This document shows, piece after piece, positions 46,688 through 56,027 of a stretch of 64,000 bases of DNA. The DNA is taken from contig CAUYWD010000318.1 of the NCBI GenBank assembly GCA_963576735.1, positions 2,501 to 66,500 on the forward strand. Direction: 5' to 3'. Under the pieces are notes generated by a model that was not told where the DNA came from, ran no database searches, and saw only the letters and a list, made by a program, of their open reading frames with translations. The stretch is from Bedellia somnulentella. Lineage: Eukaryota; Arthropoda; Insecta; Lepidoptera; Bedelliidae. The translations under genes were made by a program, and so were the position numbers. The stretch's first letter is position 1. The number at the start of each line of letters is the position of its first letter.

Positions 46688-48844
46688 ATTAACGACCATG
46701 GGTTCCTCCACTGGCCCTTTGTTCGGGCTGTTGCTGTCACTTGCTGGAGCTAAAAGTGGCATACTTTTCCCAGCATGTTGGCGCTTTTTAGGCTTTTTCT
46801 GTTTCGAAGTCGAACTCGAACAGCTTTTTGCCCCCACTGTATGTTCGCAAAGTTTGCCTGCTGCCTTACAAATTGGGCAACATGGCTTATTCAAACATAC
46901 CTCGGCTTTATGCCCTGAGGAGCCGCAACGGAAGCAGAGTTCACTGCGATCCACCTGGGATTTACAATTGGCACGAACGTGCCCCGCCTCTAAGCACTTG
47001 TAACAGCGCAACTCCCTATGTGGTAAGTGCTGCACTGTCACTCTGCCCCAGCCAATCTGAAGAGAACCCGTCTGCAACAGCTTTTTAGCGGCAGTAATGG
47101 GACAACGTATGAGAGCCGAGCAGGATCCTCGGTATCCAACTGACACCTTTCCTACCCGAACATCATCCCGGCCGCACCCACCCACGCAGGCCACTGCTTC
47201 GGCTATTTCTTGCTCCGACACCGAGTCATCCAAGTCAACGAGCCGCAAAGCTTCAACCTTTGTTGGCCTGGATATCCTGACCGAGTTCAACGGAAGAACT
47301 TCCCGAAGTTTTGCCGCAAAGGTGTCAGCTTTTTCTGGAGCCTGCTCACCCGAAATTTCAAATTTCCGGGCTCCAGTTAGAGCTGAGCGAATGCGCATGG
47401 GTCCAATGCCTAAACCAGGGAAATCGATTTTAGTTTTGGCATCGGAAATGATATTTCCCAGCGTCAAACCACTTTTTGCAGCATCTTCACTCAAGCTTAC
47501 TATCACCGCGGCAGAACGCGGTGGTTTAAGTTTTTTGGCAGCTGCTTGCGCCGTTACTTTTTGTGAGGCCTTGACAGGTGCAACGGCCTTCTTTTTCTTC
47601 CCTCCGCGGCGGACCACCGTTGCCCAGGACTCGTTCACCGATGATGAGGGGCCAGGAGCCGACTGCGGTATCGAAACCAAAGCCTTTGCCCGACTCCGGT
47701 TTGGCAGAGTTGCCTCTTGCACCGGCAATGAGGATGGTTTAGGCGTTTGCTTTCCCTTTCCCTTGCCTTTGTTTTTATTTTCCTTACCTTTGTCTTCTAC
47801 CTGGGGAGACAAAGGTTTAGAAGTTTGCCCAGCTTTAGTCGCCTTATCAAATGCCAGGGGTGGACGGACACGTGTTTCCGGCAAAAGCCGATCTTCTAGG
47901 GCTTCTAACCTGGCGTTTACCATGGTTCCAACCTGAACCATGATTGTGCGAGCCAGGTTTGAGTCGGCTTTTGGATCTGTACGGCCATTACGAACCTCAT
48001 CTCGTAGTGCGTCCAGCTCTTTCCTCAAAGAATTTTGCTCTTGTTGAAGGTTGGCATTGTCAACCCTCATTTGTGTGAGCTCATGTTTAAGGCGAGAGTT
48101 CTCTTGCTGTAGCTTTCGGGTCTCTTCCGTTGAGGACCTCTCCAACAAAGCCTCCGAGGACTCCGTGATGGAAGCAACAGCATTTTTGAGGACCCTTACC
48201 AGGGTTCCCTTCAATTTCTTCGATTTATTGGCCACCTCTAAAATGGCGGCCGTATCCTCTTTCATTTGAGCATTGATTTCGTGGGCCGTCTTGGAAGACG
48301 CAGGAACTGGATTCTCCAGAGTTTTTGCACGTCTTTTTTCTGAGAGCCGGTTATATCGCTCCATTTTCTGACTTAAATCCTCTGTTTCCTGCAGGAGAAA
48401 ACTCTCTCGTCTTGCTGCTGCAGCTTCCTCACGGGCTTTCCCTATGCCAATGTATTTCCCCGTCGTGGGTGGCCGGCCTCGCCCCCGCTTTGCAGAGGTT
48501 TTACTTGGGGTTGGAGACGAAAAATCCCTCCCCCTTGTGGTGTCAGAATCGGATGAGGCCGATTCACTTCCTCCGTAACTCCGCTTTCGTCGAGAGTCTA
48601 TTTGACTCTCTTTCGATTTGGAGCCGCCATTGTACTCTGTGGAAACGTAAGAGCTGTCGCTCATAATTTCCACAGCCGTATCGCTCATATCAAAGTCCAT
48701 TAAAAGATTGCTTGGGTCGTTGTTGTGGCAGATTTTGCCCCCCCCAGAATACGTGGGGGCGCCTCCCGCGGATGCGGAAGGGTGGGATTCCCCCTTTCGG
48801 GGACCCACCTGGGTAGATTTCTTTAAATTTGCCGATTGATTCAT
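46685..48844 (-). CDS. ORF1 of E11: CCHC nucleic-acid-binding protein
   Basis: 719 codons, start MNQSANLKKSTQVGPRKG (alpha). SAKRGRGRPPTTGKYIGIGKAREE, a coiled coil (LQQENSRLKHELTQMRVDNA), LARTIMVQVGTMVNARLE, a linker GKGKGKQTPK, ESWATVVRRGGKKKK, and three zinc knuckles (CYKCLEAGHVRANC, CFRCGSSGHKAEVC, CPIC..H..C). Intact. Confidence 0.94.
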   Translation of the reverse strand: MNQSANLKKSTQVGPRKGESHPSASAGGAPTYSGGGKICHNNDPSNLLMDFDMSDTAVEIMSDSSYVSTEYNGGSKSKESQIDSRRKRSYGGSESASSDSDTTRGRDFSSPTPSKTSAKRGRGRPPTTGKYIGIGKAREEAAAARRESFLLQETEDLSQKMERYNRLSEKRRAKTLENPVPASSKTAHEINAQMKEDTAAILEVANKSKKLKGTLVRVLKNAVASITESSEALLERSSTEETRKLQQENSRLKHELTQMRVDNANLQQEQNSLRKELDALRDEVRNGRTDPKADSNLARTIMVQVGTMVNARLEALEDRLLPETRVRPPLAFDKATKAGQTSKPLSPQVEDKGKENKNKGKGKGKQTPKPSSLPVQEATLPNRSRAKALVSIPQSAPGPSSSVNESWATVVRRGGKKKKAVAPVKASQKVTAQAAAKKLKPPRSAAVIVSLSEDAAKSGLTLGNIISDAKTKIDFPGLGIGPMRIRSALTGARKFEISGEQAPEKADTFAAKLREVLPLNSVRISRPTKVEALRLVDLDDSVSEQEIAEAVACVGGCGRDDVRVGKVSVGYRGSCSALIRCPITAAKKLLQTGSLQIGWGRVTVQHLPHRELRCYKCLEAGHVRANCKSQVDRSELCFRCGSSGHKAEVCLNKPCCPICKAAGKLCEHTVGAKSCSSSTSKQKKPKKRQHAGKSMPLLAPASDSNSPNKGPVEEPMVVN

Positions 48845-49299
48845 TTTTGTTGTTTGGTAGGCTTTACCCTCGGCCTACCATCGAGCTTAACCCCCCTACC
48901 CCTGCGCTAGGCACTGGACCCCCTCCAGACACTCATCCTCTCGGCACGCTGACCTTAGGATTAGGGTAATTTTTTATAGAGGTTTTCTTCCTCGCAGCCC
49001 AGACCTCAGTGGCCTGAGCCCCCGTTCCCACCGAAGTAGGCTTACGGGTTGGCCGGCAGTATCATGAAGACACTGCCGCCCCTCCATCACCAGCCGCCCA
49101 ATATGGACAGTCGCTGGGACCGAATCCACGACAAGACAGAACCTGGCCGACCGATGCGACACAGACGCCAGGTTCTAACACCCGCCCCAGCCGCCCAATG
49201 TGGACAAACGCTGGGGCTAAGCCGTGCACATCAGAATGTGCCACGACTTCCCGTCCGCTTACTGCTCGCTCTGGAAGCAGAGGAGAGAAGCGGACTTTT

Positions 49300-49379
49300 G
49301 GTACATTAGCTTCACCCCGGACTGGATTGCCCGAGGCTACTGAGCCCCCACGCCACGACAAGGCTGTACCGTGTGGGGG
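49300..49379 (-). ncRNA. HDV-like ribozyme of E11
   Basis: 80 nt, same sequence class as E9 (J4/2 CTAAT, one wobble in P4). Confidence 0.85.
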
Positions 49380-49466
49380 AACCTAACCTAACCTAACCTA
49401 ACCTAACCTAACCTAACCTAACCTAACCTAACCTAACCTAACCTAACCTAACCTAACCTAACCTAA

Positions 49467-49468
<2 letters not shown>
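49380..49468. repeat. Telomere repeat spacer E11/E12
   Basis: About 18 CCTAA units. Confidence 0.95.
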
Positions 49469-49522
<54 letters not shown>

Positions 49523-49913
49523 GTGGGGAAATCCTCATGGATTCCCCGCCGCATGAGGGTGCGACGGGGATATGTCAGACTTCTACTGACTAAAACCCCA
49601 CGGGTGGCCATCTCCGGTGCATTGCGTGCGGGACCAACGGGGAACACCCGAGGAAGACTACCATCGGTCCCGCGCACCACGCCTAACGGCGCACTTCTCG
49701 GGAGGGGTAAGATAAAGCCCCTCCTTTTTGCCCTCTTCTTCTTCGGAGACTCAAGGCCACCACCTTGAGCCTCCGCCATCCTCGAGGCATGTTTTGATGG
49801 GTACCCAGGAGCCCTCACTCTGAGCACCCCCTGCCTCTGAAACCCCGCTAGGCAGATTCGTGACTACGCTAGCGAGGTCTCGCGGTCCCTAAGGACCCTC
49901 TACGGCCGCGGTG

Positions 49914-51322
49914 TTATTGCTGCACACCGCGGCGGCGGACCCTTCTACGAGCTGGGTCCGCAGCCTCCCTTTCCCTTTCGGCGGCCTCCTTCGCAAGCAT
50001 AACAGTCTCGCAAAAGGAGGCCACCGCAGCCCACGCAGACGATCGATCGACCATGGCCGCCACAACGGCCCCCAACGACAAATCGGGGCCGATCTCCGCT
50101 TGGAGAATCGCCCTCTCTCCACTCCAGGCCGGGCATACCTCTAAGGTATGCTGGGCCGTGTCCTCCGGACACACCGCGCAGTGATGGCAACGGGCAGACT
50201 GCTCCCTGCCCAGCCTCCACAGATACCTACCGAAGCAGCCATGCCCTGTCAGTATCTGCGTAAGCCGGAAGCTGAGAGCTCCGTGTCCCCGCTGCAACCA
50301 CCGCTCGAAGACGGGGAGAATTGCCTCCACCGTCCTATGCCCGGCGCTAGGCACGGCCAGCCTTAGCGCCCAAGCCTCGAGGGCGACTGCCTGTACCTCC
50401 AAGCGGTAGGCAGCCGTTTCTGTCTGCGTGGGCCAGTGGCCCTGAGCCCGCCGTTCCTTCCGCCAGTGGAACGTCGACGCGAGGACTTTCGCGTCTAGGT
50501 CCCACGGCATTGACCCCGCCATCAGGCAGGCAGCCTCGCGAGAGACTGTGCGGTAGCCTCTCGACACCCTGGTGGCCATGAGCCTTTGCGGCGCATGAAG
50601 CAGCGCCGCGTTTGGCCCATCCAGAGTGTCAGCCCATATCGGGGCGCCGTACATGGCCATCGACCGCACGACCCCCGCATATAGCTGCCTGCAACCTGAC
50701 CTGGGGCCCCCCAGGTTTGGCAGCAGCTTACAAAGAGCCGCTGCTGCCACTATCAATCTCGGCCCCAGGCGCTCAAAGTGGGCGCGGAAGGTCCATCGGC
50801 CGTCGAGAATAAGTCCAAGATAATGCAGAGTTGTCTCGACGGCAATCCTCACCCCGCCCACTACTATGGCGGAGTCCACCGGCGGGCGATTCCGAGGCCC
50901 ATGAAACCACATGGCCTCGGATTTATTCAGGGCCACTTCTAGGCCCAACAGTTTGATGCGGTGCACCACCTGGGCTACGCCAGCCGTAGCCCGTATGGCG
51001 GCCTCGCGAAACGTTTTCCCTCGAGCCGTAACCAGGGTGTCATCAGCGTAACACACTACCTGGACACCCCAGAGGTTGGCGCCGCGCAGAACCCAATCAT
51101 ACCCGATGTTCCACAGGAGCGGGCCCAAAACAGACCCCTGCGGAACACCGCACGTAACTTCGCGACGACACCACCCCTCCCGAACCGGATAAGTGATTTG
51201 CCGGTTCGAAAGGTACGACCCGAGAATTTCCCTCAAGTAGGGAGGCACTTGATGATAAATAAGTGCCTCCCTTATGCACGAATAGGGCAAGGTGTTGAAG
51301 GCATTCTTAATGTCCAAAGAGA
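49914..51322 (-). pseudogene. ORF2 fragment of E12 (RT palm to C-terminus)
   Basis: About 470 codons from SLDIKNAFNTLPY through GVPQGSVLGPLLWN and YADD (51039-51050) to CHHCAVCPEDTAQHTLEVC and the end VRRRGVQQ; TAA at 49914-49916. The most diverged of the SART-type RTs here. The frame happens to stay open through the join into 5' UTR sequence, giving a 536-codon open frame, but its first part is untranslated sequence in normal copies and has no ATG at its end. Confidence 0.88.
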
Positions 51323-51462
51323 TACAGACGCCAGGTTCTAACACCCACCCCAGCTGCCCAATGTGGGCAAACGCTGGGGCTAAGCCGTTCACATCAGAAT
51401 GCGCCACGGCTCCCCGTCCGCTTACTGCTCGCTCTGGAAGCAGAGGAGAGAAGCGGACTCTC

Positions 51463-51542
51463 GGTACATTAGCTTCACCCCGGACTGGATTGCCCGAGGC
51501 TACTGAGCCCCCACGCCACGACAAGGCTGTACCGTGTGGGGG
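51463..51542 (-). ncRNA. HDV-like ribozyme of E12
   Basis: 80 nt, same as E8 including the P4 wobble and extended P2. Its retention in a heavily deleted element fits selection for, or copying from, a complete 5' end. Confidence 0.85.
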
Positions 51543-51551
51543 AACCTAACC
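51543..51551. repeat. Minimal telomere spacer E12/E13
   Basis: Only AACCTAACC, the shortest spacer in the stack. Confidence 0.88.
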
Positions 51552-52428
51552 TTTTTTTTTTTTTTTTTTTTTTACGTGGGGAAATCCTCATGGATCCGAC
51601 GCCACCCGGTGGAGTGACGAGGGTATGTCGGACTCCTACCGACTAAAACCCCACGGTGACTCTTCACTGGTGCCTTATTGTAGGGTCCGTGGGCTTTCTA
51701 GACCATTGGCAATACGTACCACAGACCCTACGCACCTAACGCCGCAAGGCATCACTTCTCAGGGGGACTTCTGTTAGCCCCCTTTTCTTCCTGTCTTTTT
51801 GCAGCAGACGCTCAGAGTCACTTGAGCGCCTGCCCATCGCGGGCAAGTTGAGTCGACACACAAAGCCACCGATTTGCGTGCCCCCTGCCCTCGGAGCCCC
51901 GTCTTTGGCGGTGAACGCTCACGGGGCTCCTTGGTCTTGATTAAGACCATTCCATGCCGCGGGCATACTAGTGTCTTGCACCGCGGCGGCGGGTCCCACG
52001 TCTTGTAGGATCCGCTATCTCCCGTTCCCTTTCGGCGGCCTCTTTCGCAAGCATTACATGTTCACAGAAAGAGGCCACCGCCGCCCACGCTTCGGGACTT
52101 CCCACCATGGCCGCAACTACGGCCGTCAGGGATAGATCCGGGCCAATGCTTGCCCGGAGTGCTGCCCTCTCCCCAGCCCAAGCTGGGCACTCTTCAAGAG
52201 TGTGATGCGCCGTGTCTTCGGGGCAATTCAGACAGTGGTGGCAACGAGCAGCCTCCTCTTTGCCCAGCCGCCACAGGTACTTACCAAAGCAACCATGCCC
52301 GGAAAGGACCTGTGTCAGCCGGAAGCTCAGAGATCCGTGCTCTCGCTGCAACCACTGCGTGAAGACGGGGAGAATGGCCTCCACCGTCTTGTGCCCCGCG
52401 CTCGGCTGTCCCAGCCTGAGCGCGGGGG
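51552..52428 (-). mobile_element. E13: 3' end of a SART-type element
   Basis: T-run 51552-51573; 3' UTR 51574-51967; ORF2 tail to about 52423. The 3'-terminal domain belongs to the same subtype as E3 (GGATCCGACG..., GTCGG/CCGAC hairpin). The 5' join is GGTT-CCCCC-GCGCTCAGG on the sense strand. The CCCCC equals the first five bases of a complete element, so this may be an extreme internal deletion rather than plain 5' truncation. Confidence 0.88.
51968..52423 (-). pseudogene. ORF2 C-terminal fragment in E13
   Basis: About 151 codons covering the end of the RT linker, CHHCLNCPEDTAHHTLEEC and the basic end TRRRGARH, stopping at TAG 51968-51970. No catalytic motif remains. Closest to the E2 ORF2 (shared ASIGPDLSLTAVVAAMVGSPE). 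Confidence 0.9.
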
Positions 52429-52470
52429 AACCTAACCTAACCTAACCTAACCTAACCTAACCTAACCTAA

Positions 52471-52472
<2 letters not shown>
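52429..52472. repeat. Telomere repeat spacer E13/E14
   Basis: About nine CCTAA units. Confidence 0.93.
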
Positions 52473-52503
<31 letters not shown>

Positions 52504-52807
52504 GTGGTCGGAATCTGGAAACAGATACACTGACCGCCCAAAGGGGGGCAGGCGGCCAGGTTATGTGGGGTTTCACCCACTAAACCTTTCCACGGTGGAC
52601 TTCCTCAGACACTTGGGACGCCTCCGGGACCTCGCTGAACACGCCGGTGACGCCCTCGTGTCTTGCCCTTTCGGGCACCTCCCTGGGGAACGAAAAACGC
52701 GCCCCAGTACTCCGCACGCCTTGCGGCTCGGCAGCAGTCGTCCACCAACTGCCACCGCCTCCTTGGGCCACAAAATTCGAGACGGGGCCCCCACCCCGTA
52801 ACGAAGA

Positions 52808-53325
52808 GTGACACCATCGTGGCATTTTTTATAGAGGTTTGCTTCCTCGCGGCCCAGGCCTCAGTGGCCTGGTCCCCCGTTCCCACCGAAATGGGCTTAC
52901 GGTTGGGCCGGCGGCAGATCAGAACTGCCGCCGCCCCCTCGCTGCCCAGCCGCCAGATGCCAGCAGACGCTGGGCCGAAAAAGTGACACCTTCGTGGCAT
53001 TTTTTATAGAGGTTTGCTTCCTCGTGGCCCAGGCCTCAGTGGCCTGGTCCCCCGTTCCCACCGAAGTGGGCTTACGGTTGGGCCGGCGGCAGATCGGAAC
53101 TGCCGCCGCCCCCCTCGCTGCCCAGCCGCCAGATGCCAGCAGACGCTGGGCCGAAAAGTGACACCTTCGTGGCATTTTTTATAGAGGTTTGCTTCCTCGT
53201 GGCCCAGGCCTCAGTGGCCTGGTCCCCCGTTCCCACCGAAGTGGGCTTACGGTTGGGCCGGCGGCAGATCGGAACTGCCGCCGCCCCTCGCTGCCCAGCC
53301 GCCAGATGCCAGCAGACGCTGGGCC
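52808..53325 (-). repeat. Three ~175-bp tandem repeats in the E14 3' UTR
   Basis: Units start at 52808, 52983 and 53158 (period 175; the third ends near 53325). On the sense strand each has GGCGGCAG/CTGCCGCC, CCCAC-UUCG-GUGGG and CCAGGCC/GGCCTGG hairpins and ends in CCTCTATAAAAAAT. About 130 nt of each unit is homologous to the 5' UTR module of E2 and its relatives. The first unit has CCCAT/GTGGG (G-U pair) and GATCAGAAC instead of GATCGGAAC in the loop region. Confidence 0.88.
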
Positions 53326-53373
53326 ACGTCGTGTGATAGGGACAACGACGTCTTCACCACCGGATCGGGCTCA

Positions 53374-55542
53374 TCAGTTCCGTCTGGCGTGCCCCGTCCT
53401 TCTTCGCCGCAAGGTGGGATCTGCCCTCTCCCGCTCTCGCTCGGCTGCAGCTTTCATCTCCATCACACTATCGCAGAATGTGATGGCGGCCTCCCAGCAC
53501 TCCTCGCCCTCCAACATCGCTTTGATGAGGGATGGCGGGGACAAGTCAGTCCCGATTTTACTTGTTAGAGCTCGGCGCTCATTGTCCCAAGCCGGGCAAA
53601 ACTCCAGGGTATGTTGCGCCGAGTCTAAGTTGCTGCTGCAGTGGTGGCATTTTGTCGTTTCGGCACGACCAATTTTGTTCAGATAGTCACCGAAACATCC
53701 GTGTCCGGTGACTATCTGGGTGAAGCCGAAGCTCACCCTTCCTCCCGGTCTTTCGATCCATTCCCGGAAGCTGGGAAGGATCGCCTTTACCGTGCGCCGT
53801 TCGCAGGCTGGCCTGTCTGAAAGGCGCTCTGCCCAGGCTTCTAGCGCGATCTGCCTCTGTTCCTTTCGGAGTGCTGACTTCTCCCTGTCCGTCTGCCGGT
53901 CGTTCGCATTGCGGGACCTGTCATACACGGCCGTATCCGCTGCCGCGAGCAAGTCGAACGGCGGCATACGCGCCAAAAGTGTCGCAGCGTCGAAGGAGAT
54001 CGTCCGGTATCCCCTGGCAACTCTGATGGCTATCAGACGCTGACAGCTGTTGAGCTTCCTCACGCAGCTCCGTGACAGTCTGTCAGACCAAGCTGGAGCT
54101 GCGTAGAGGGCGATCGAGCGAATAATGCCAGAGTATAACCTTCGGACCTCCTCAGATGGACCACCGAGGTTTGGCAGCAGCCGGTGCAATGCTCCTGCGA
54201 CTTTCAGGGTTTTGGGGATCATCCTTTCTATATGTTCCGCGAAGAGCCATCGGCTGTCCAGGATGACCCCCAGATATTTAAGGTAATGACCCACCTTCAC
54301 CGGGACGCCACCAACTCTGATGGTGGTATCAGGCGGTTCCCGATTCTTCGGCAGGCCATGGAACCATATCGCTTCTGTCTTTTGAGGAGAAACCTTCAGC
54401 CCTAGGCTCTCGATACATGCCACTACCCTGGCGAGTGTGAGGTCTGCTAGCCGTGCCGTCCGCTCGAAGTCCGAGCCTTCGACGAGGACAAGAGTGTCAT
54501 CGGCATAGCAGACCAGTTCGCTGCCTTCCGGAAACCTGGTTGTCAGGACGATGTCGTACGCAATGTTCCAGAGGATTGGCCCGAGCACCGACCCTTGGGG
54601 CACACCGCAACAAACTTCCTTGCTCTGTGTGGAGCGTTCTCTGTCTTTGAAGTTTATTTTCCGGTCTGATAAGTATGCCCCAATAATACGGCATATGTTC
54701 TCGGGCATGCGGAACCTCCTCAGCGCATCGTGTATAGCAGTCCAGGGAAGGGTGTTAAAGGCATTGGCGATATCCAGGCTAATCGCCAGCACCACTTTAC
54801 CCTCTTCGACTGCTTGCCCGGAATGAGAGCGGACCCACCGGATCGCATCGACCGTAGAGCGCCCCACTCTGAAGCCATACTGCCTATCCGACAGATCGGG
54901 GCCCTCGTCGGCTAGGTGCGCGTATACGCGCTCGGCGATCACTCTCTCAAACAGCTTCCCCGACTCGTCCAGGAGGCATATGGGGCGGTAGGATGAGGGA
55001 AAGGAAGCGTTCTTGCCCTCTTTCCTAAGGAGCACCAGCCCCGCCCTTCTCCAGTCACTGGGGTAGTGGCCCAACCGGAGACAGCAGGTGAATAGCAGCT
55101 GAAGTCTGCCACCCAGTACCTTCAGCGCTAACGCCCACGCTTTCCCTGGGATCCCGTCCGGGCCCGGGGCTGTATTCTTCCTGCCCATTCGCTTTACTGC
55201 TCTTTCGAGCTCCTCGGTCGTGACAGCCCAGTCATCGGACCACTGCAGCTCCTGTCGGTAGGCCGCTCCCGCGAGGCGTTCATCCCGAGCAAAGGGGAAC
55301 AGGGTGTCCACCACATTGGTCAGGAATTCCGACTCGAGGGTTTCGGTGACGGGTGGGGCCCATGGACGCAGTTTCCCGAGGACCACCTTATACGGCTTCC
55401 CCCAGGGATCCTGGTCCAGCTGCTCTGTCAGCTCCTTCCAAGCGCTCTCTTTGGATTGAGCAATCGCGTTTTGCAGGCGCACAGTTGCCTCCCTGTAGGC
55501 TAGATAGGCTTCGGTTTTTTCGGCGTCCGTAGCCCGCCGCCG
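53374..55542 (-). pseudogene. ORF2 fragment of E14: reverse transcriptase
   Basis: About 722 open codons with no native start (5' truncation). Motifs: RKNTAPGPDGIPGKAW, RPICLLDESGKLFERV, SLDIANAFNTLPW, GVPQGSVLGPILWN, YADD (54496-54507), and a C-terminal CHHCSSNLDSAQHTLEFC, so the CX2C-H-C spacing matches SART-type ORF2. The protein ends at a double stop TGA TGA (53371-53376). The endonuclease is absent. The region left of 53374 has no ORF of its own. Confidence 0.9.
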
Positions 55543-56027
55543 AACCTAACCTAACCTAACCTAACCTAACCTAACCTAACCTAACCTAACCTAACCTAAC
55601 CTAACCTAACCTAACCTAACCTAACCTAACCTAACCTAACCTAACCTAACCTAACCTAACCTAACCTAACCTAACCTAACCTAACCTAACCTAACCTAAC
55701 CTAACCTAACCTAACCTAACCTAACCTAACCTAACCTAACCTAACCTAACCTAACCTAACCTAACCTAACCTAACCTAACCTAACCTAACCTAACCTAAC
55801 CTAACCTAACCTAACCTAACCTAACCTAACCTAACCTAACCTAACCTAACCTAACCTAACCTAACCTAACCTAACCTAACCTAACCTAACCTAACCTAAC
55901 CTAACCTAACCTAACCTAACCTAACCTAACCTAACCTAACCTAACCTAACCTAACCTAACCTAACCTAACCTAACCTAACCTAACCTAACCTAACCTAAC
56001 CTAACCTAACCTAACCTAACCTAACCT
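55543..56027. repeat. Long internal telomere array
   Basis: 485 bp of essentially perfect CCTAA repeats, by far the longest internal array. Its right edge abuts an element with no 3' end (E15), as expected if it was added by telomerase to a broken chromosome end. E14 later inserted at its distal side. Confidence 0.95.

Larger units (their letters stand above)
43088..49379 (-). mobile_element. E11: full-length SART-type retrotransposon (alpha type)
   Basis: About 6.3 kb. T-run 43088-43165 (78 nt, the longest tail here); 3' UTR 43166-43550; ORF2 43551-46682; ORF1 46685-48844; 5' UTR 48845-49379, with the same combined layout as E9. The 3' UTR has GTGGGGTCTC/GAGACCCCAC where E5 has GGGGGTCC/GGACCCCC. 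Confidence 0.95.
49469..51542 (-). mobile_element. E12: internally deleted SART-type element with both termini
   Basis: 2.1 kb. T-run 49469-49520; 3' UTR 49521-49913; ORF2 C-terminal half; then at about 51321-51325 the sequence jumps straight into the 5' UTR (51326-51542) with its ribozyme. Missing are the rest of the 5' UTR, all of ORF1, the endonuclease and the first part of the RT. A few bases (about GT-TC) are shared by both sides of the join. The copy probably arose by template switching or by deletion after insertion. Confidence 0.9.
52473..55542 (-). mobile_element. E14: divergent telomere-targeted non-LTR element, 5'-truncated
   Basis: About 3.1 kb. T-run 52473-52501; unusually long 3' UTR 52502-53373 (872 nt) with three tandem repeats; ORF2 fragment 53374-55542. 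Insertion orientation and A-run/GGTTAGG register match the other elements, but ORF2 is only distantly similar. The last 100 nt fold like the SART-type 3' end with different sequence: CGTGG/CCACG closing stem and CCGCC/GGGCGG, GTGGG/CCCAC and ATCTG/CAGAT hairpins. A sister lineage in the R1 clade; whether it is a known family cannot be told here. Confidence 0.88.

Noticed and set aside
47097..47936. Long plus-strand ORFs opposite ORF1 and ORF2 (for example 279 codons here, 198 codons at 15886, 256 codons at 26933)
   Set aside because: They mirror the codon bias of the minus-strand ORFs, lack domains and shift or break between copies.
49914..51524. 536-codon chimeric protein in E12
   Set aside because: The upper part is 5' UTR and ribozyme sequence in other copies, and the first codon is TTG; the open frame across the join looks accidental.
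53336..53373. Possible small gene between the E14 repeats and ORF2
   Set aside because: The stretch is under 50 bp and has no frame; it is the start of the 3' UTR.
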